From contig NC_134026.1 of NCBI RefSeq assembly GCF_964204645.1, positions 20,912,650 to 20,976,649 on the forward strand: a stretch of 64,000 nt of DNA. Reading direction: 5' to 3'. Position numbers and translations under genes: made by a program. This document shows, piece after piece, positions 60,385 to 64,000 of this stretch. Position 1 is the stretch's first letter; each line of letters starts with the position of its first letter. The notes under the pieces are model-generated. The model was given only the letters and a program-made list of their open reading frames with translations. It searched no databases and had not been told where the DNA came from. The stretch comes from Tubulanus polymorphus (taxonomy: Eukaryota > Nemertea > Palaeonemertea > Tubulaniformes > Tubulanidae).

Positions 60385-63300
60385 TCACGTTTCTAAAGAA
60401 TTGCCATTCAGTATTGGCTCTTTATTAGTTAGAACGCGAGAGAAGTCGACTTGTATGTCATCCGCAGCGATTTCCAGATTTACTGCATCCATCAACGTCT
60501 TGAAATCAGCTTGAATGAGTTGTGTGGGACGCTGCAAAACATTACATAATAAATGTAAATAATTAAACACTTCCACTACAATTGAAAAAGATCAGGAAAA
60601 TTTTCCACAGTTGTCATAAGTTGACTAATTGACTACACATTAATGTTGAATTTGTTTAATTTAAAATCGCTTAAATGTAAAATGAATTCATCTTGAACAC
60701 GGTCATGGGGTACAAGTGAAATATTGTATATTGTATTCAACGATGAAACCATTACCACAACAACCAGTAACCCAGCTTCCAGTACTCTATCCCTGCAACC
60801 TTTGGCCCAGCTACCAGTGCTTCTTATTTACAGATCATGGGATCTTAACTAAGATACACAATAGCTCAGACACGACCCTTGCTTTTATCAACAACACCCA
60901 CAAATATTTTCATAAGAGAAAATCATAGTTTACCTTCTGCTTTTTCTTGTTGCCTTTCTTTTTCACAAACAAATTACTGACTATATTCGGATCGTAGCTA
61001 TTGTATAAATCTATGGAACTCCTAAAATACAATTTCGAAGATACCAAATTCAACTACAGTGTATAGATAACATCATAGCTAACTCAAAGATTCTAACATC
61101 AATCAAAGTAACTCGTTGTTTTACCTGCGTAATAATTCTGGCGGTAATTGACCTTGTCCACTCAGAGGTGCCTGCTTAATCAAGTGATTACCGTATAGTT
61201 GAACTATTGGATGGTAATAATGCTGAAAATTGGAGAAAAAAATTTAGTAACTCCTGACAATAGAGAAACGTAAATTTGAAACAAGTTGTTTCAACAACCT
61301 ACCTTAGCTAAATGGAGTTCATAAAGAGCTGTATTTTGAGCATTACAATGTTCAGGTTCAACTAATTCCGGTTGATAAATACCACTGCCTTGCGTTTCCG
61401 TATCGAACAATAAATCACTTCGAGGATACGCCTGTAATGCAGAATGTACATTTCAAGAATCTGCTAATAAAGTTTTTTACGCTACAATATGGATAGGTAT
61501 TAGACTTACGTGTAAAACTGATCTGATAGAAGCCAATAGCCCAATTGCTGAGTGACTATTTTGTTGTAGAACGATGCCGGTCAACCGCTTAATATATCCA
61601 AGTGCTCGCTTCTGAGTTACCTATTTATTGATCAAACACAGATGTTCAGTACAGTCTCCAGATGCAATTAGGAAATTATGGATGAAGCCAATGATTAAGA
61701 AAGGTCGACGTGAACTTTTCACATCAAATACAATTAATGATACTGGAAATTGAGCATCACTGGACATTATACCACAAAGAATTCTGACTTCTTCATAGCT
61801 TTTCTGAAAACCCATGACATCTGACTTCAACGTGTCTGCCTGTAGGCTTATTGACATTGAATTGTGAGGTAAAATTCTTAGTACTGGGTCAACTCAAAAA
61901 AGATTTTTAGTTGATCCAACTTATAAGTTGAAGCATGATTTAATAATAGATTGTAAGGATAACTGGACGAACCTGCTTTTTCCTTTTGATCAACATCAGA
62001 TCGAGGCATTCGAGTATAATCAAAACCAGTTCATCGGATTGAGCTGAAAATATTGCGGAGGAACGAAAACAATTTTCCGAGAATTCATCAAACTGTTTTA
62101 AGCGACGAAGATAGACAGTGATTATACAGATTGGCCTACCTGAATCAATTTTCAAAAGACTGTCGTATAAATGTGTGTAGAAATGAAGAGGATCTATCGT
62201 TAATGCAGAGCCCTGGCCAGTTAGGATGATAAATGCAGTCTGGATACAGTGCAACATCTGTTTCAGGGTTAAATCCTGCAAATAGAAATTACTTTTAAAC
62301 ATTAATACAGGGTACATCACTTTGGAGTCGAAGACTGACATTTCATAAATTTCATACGCTTACATACCCCTGATTCGATCAAACTATTAAGAACATTGAA
62401 CAAATCGCTGAAGAATTCTATGTTGATTAGATGAGCGAATCTGTAATAGAGATATCAATTATTAAGTTAAAACCAGGGTTTGCTACGTATAAAACCAAAT
62501 GCATTTTTGATAAAACCGACTGCAAAGAACAAGAAAATAAGTTTGTTTTAAGATTGATACTTGTGTTACATGCAATCTAATCTGAAAATAATCAAATTTT
62601 CTTTAGTTAGAATTTTCGTAATAACGCCAACATGTCCTTACTTTGCCAAACCCTCAAGCACAGTAGAAAGTAACACTGATCGAGGAGCCTTCTTCAAGAT
62701 TCTGAAGTACGCCAGGAATACTGTTTCAACGATTTGTGTGTGCTATGTAAAAGAAACGTAATCAGAAATTAGATCAGTCCCTTTTTCTTGACTTACGTAT
62801 CAATATCGCCTCCACTATAAAATCGACCGATATTCTATAAACTACCGGGTATTTTTTAACTAACATGATTTCTTACCAATTTCACTTTCTCATTAACATT
62901 TTCGGCAGCAGCCGCATCCTCCAATTCCTTTTCTAGAGATGCCTTCTGCTTCATTTTCTATAATATAAAACATCTTGCATCATTTATAGACAGATATTGA
63001 ACAAAGTGAAGTTTTACTTTGTAGTCAAACTATCGAACTCTCAACTGTGGAATGGGTCCTGGGTATTTAGATACAGACATCTGGCCCCTGGGCTCTATTT
63101 TTGTTTGAGTTCTGTTACTCACTTTTCTTTCTCTTCTGGATAACTGTTTTAACTTCTCTTTGTGGGTGAGCTTCTTTTTCTTCGACTGGTCGGCGGTAAA
63201 ATCCACCTTCTTGATTTTGAGACTCATAAACACTTTGAGAACCTGTTTCAAATCGGATTGCGACGTTAAAATGCCAATCCGACAATGAGTCAATTTACCA

Positions 63301-64000
63301 TATATTAGACATTAGAGCAGTTAGTTACCTTTATCTTTACGCTGTATGATTTCATCTTTATAAACTTAGTAACCGCCCTGACAATCTGATAGGAAAGAAA
63401 ATCATAAAATTAAGTACCCGGCAACATAAAAATGCACCATTTATTCAATATTGCTATCAACCTCGGGATCAAACTCATTATCATTGAATGCTACTTATTA
63501 GGTATGAGTTCTGTATTAGGTATAGTGTTTTGATTAAGCCAAGGGTATTTGGTAATTATTTGTAAAACACATACCTCTAGCGAGACATTTCCAGTTTTGT
63601 CCTCCTTGAAAATGGTCTTCACAGCTTCGCTAACCACATCAGATATCTGCAACACGAGACATTCATGAGATACAATTCATATTTCCTAAGTCTTAGCAGT
63701 AGAAACACAGGGTGGCTACAGGGTGTGCGTGGTGACTTGATCTGTTAAGAATCCAACCAATCAACACAGTGAAACACGTAAGAAATAGACGGAAACTGTT
63801 TGATTTTACGCACGATCTAGCAATCTCAACAAATTTCTATGACTTTTTCTGAGATAAGAAAATTCCCCGACTTTTCCCTGATTTCCAAGTTAGGGGCCAC
63901 CCTGAAGTAGATCGTATACAATACCTTTGAATTGTTGTGATTCAACAATGGAACAATAGTGTTAATGATATTCGTTCTGTAGTTAAAATGCGGGTGTTGA
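60385..64000 (-). CDS. NOC3L: Nucleolar complex protein 3 homolog, C-terminal part
   Basis: Partial gene; its 5' exons lie beyond 64000. Minus-strand exons in transcript order: >64000-63925, 63646-63575, 63385-63329, 63242-63123, 62957-62877, 62742-62642, 62440-62368, 62275-62140, 62043-61973, 61620-61510, 61431-61303, 61222-61125, 61021-60934, 60531-60385 (stop TGA 60385-60387), about 453 residues with all phases closing. NOC3L is a nucleolar HEAT-like factor in 60S ribosome biogenesis and has also been tied to replication licensing. Family features: [109 protein letters not shown], and the CBF/NOC3 block [19 protein letters not shown]. Lysine-rich stretches ([25 protein letters not shown]) fit nucleolar location. 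A CAGGGTGGC-type MITE lies in the intron at 63709-63903. Confidence 0.93.
63709..63903. mobile_element. MITE with CAGGGTGGC termini, in a NOC3L intron
   Basis: It starts CAGGGTGGCTACAGGG and ends GGGGCCACCCTG, with CCCCGACTTTTCCCTGATTT inside, matching the element at 27624-27854. It occupies most of the intron between the first two visible NOC3L exons. Confidence 0.65.

Noticed and set aside
61621-62341. Long minus-strand frames in NOC3L
   Set aside because: They are NOC3L exons extended into introns; true borders are given by splice sites, and 61621-61857 is intron.

Overview
The window is nuclear DNA of a multicellular animal: eight protein genes of animal families, GT-AG introns with intact phase, AATAAA signals, AT-rich introns and many small non-autonomous DNA transposons. 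The gene set and repeat style suggest a marine invertebrate, probably a lophotrochozoan (mollusc, nemertean, annelid or similar). I cannot name the species and hold the phylum loosely. All exon borders below were read by eye from splice signals, reading frame and family resemblance. In every gene the exon phases close without a frameshift.

Layout, left to right: (1) 1-3846, +, the 3' part of an SLC49A3/MFSD7-like major-facilitator transporter, entering from beyond the left edge. (2) 3847-10077, no recognisable gene, holding MITEs, a foldback element with tRNA-like arms and a ~470-bp tandem duplication that may lie in the 3' UTR of the next gene. (3) 10078-43169, -, a 13-coding-exon NDRG-family gene (347 aa), mostly intron, including one intron of 13.7 kb. 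Its introns carry most of the window's repeats. (4) 45291-50530, +, CFAP99 (660 aa, 18 coding exons). (5) 51342-52865, -, PYROXD1, whose whole coding region is one exon. (6) 53746-56786, +, RMND1. (7) 57532-58385, -, HIGD2A. (8) 58777-59698, +, MRPL43. (9) 60385-64000, -, the 3' 14 exons of NOC3L, running off the right edge.

Gene order alternates in strand. NDRG/CFAP99, PYROXD1/RMND1 and HIGD2A/MRPL43 are head-to-head pairs. CFAP99/PYROXD1, RMND1/HIGD2A and MRPL43/NOC3L are tail-to-tail. RMND1, HIGD2A and MRPL43 are all mitochondrial (translation and respiratory-chain assembly) and sit within 6 kb. HIGD2A and MRPL43 start codons are 391 bp apart, so a shared promoter is likely. I see no operon-like arrangement, CRISPR, or prokaryotic or viral gene.

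The most notable structures are not genes. They include two elements with CACAGGGG termini and exact 8-bp target duplications, one of which is a perfect 71-bp hairpin; a TTAA-flanked MITE family; a 37-bp minisatellite built on GATCA; foldback elements whose arms resemble tRNA genes; and a decayed non-LTR retrotransposon 3' end inside CFAP99. I found no convincing undescribed gene system. The strongest candidates for follow-up are these repeats, the intronless PYROXD1 and an orphan TATA promoter near 30.24 kb.
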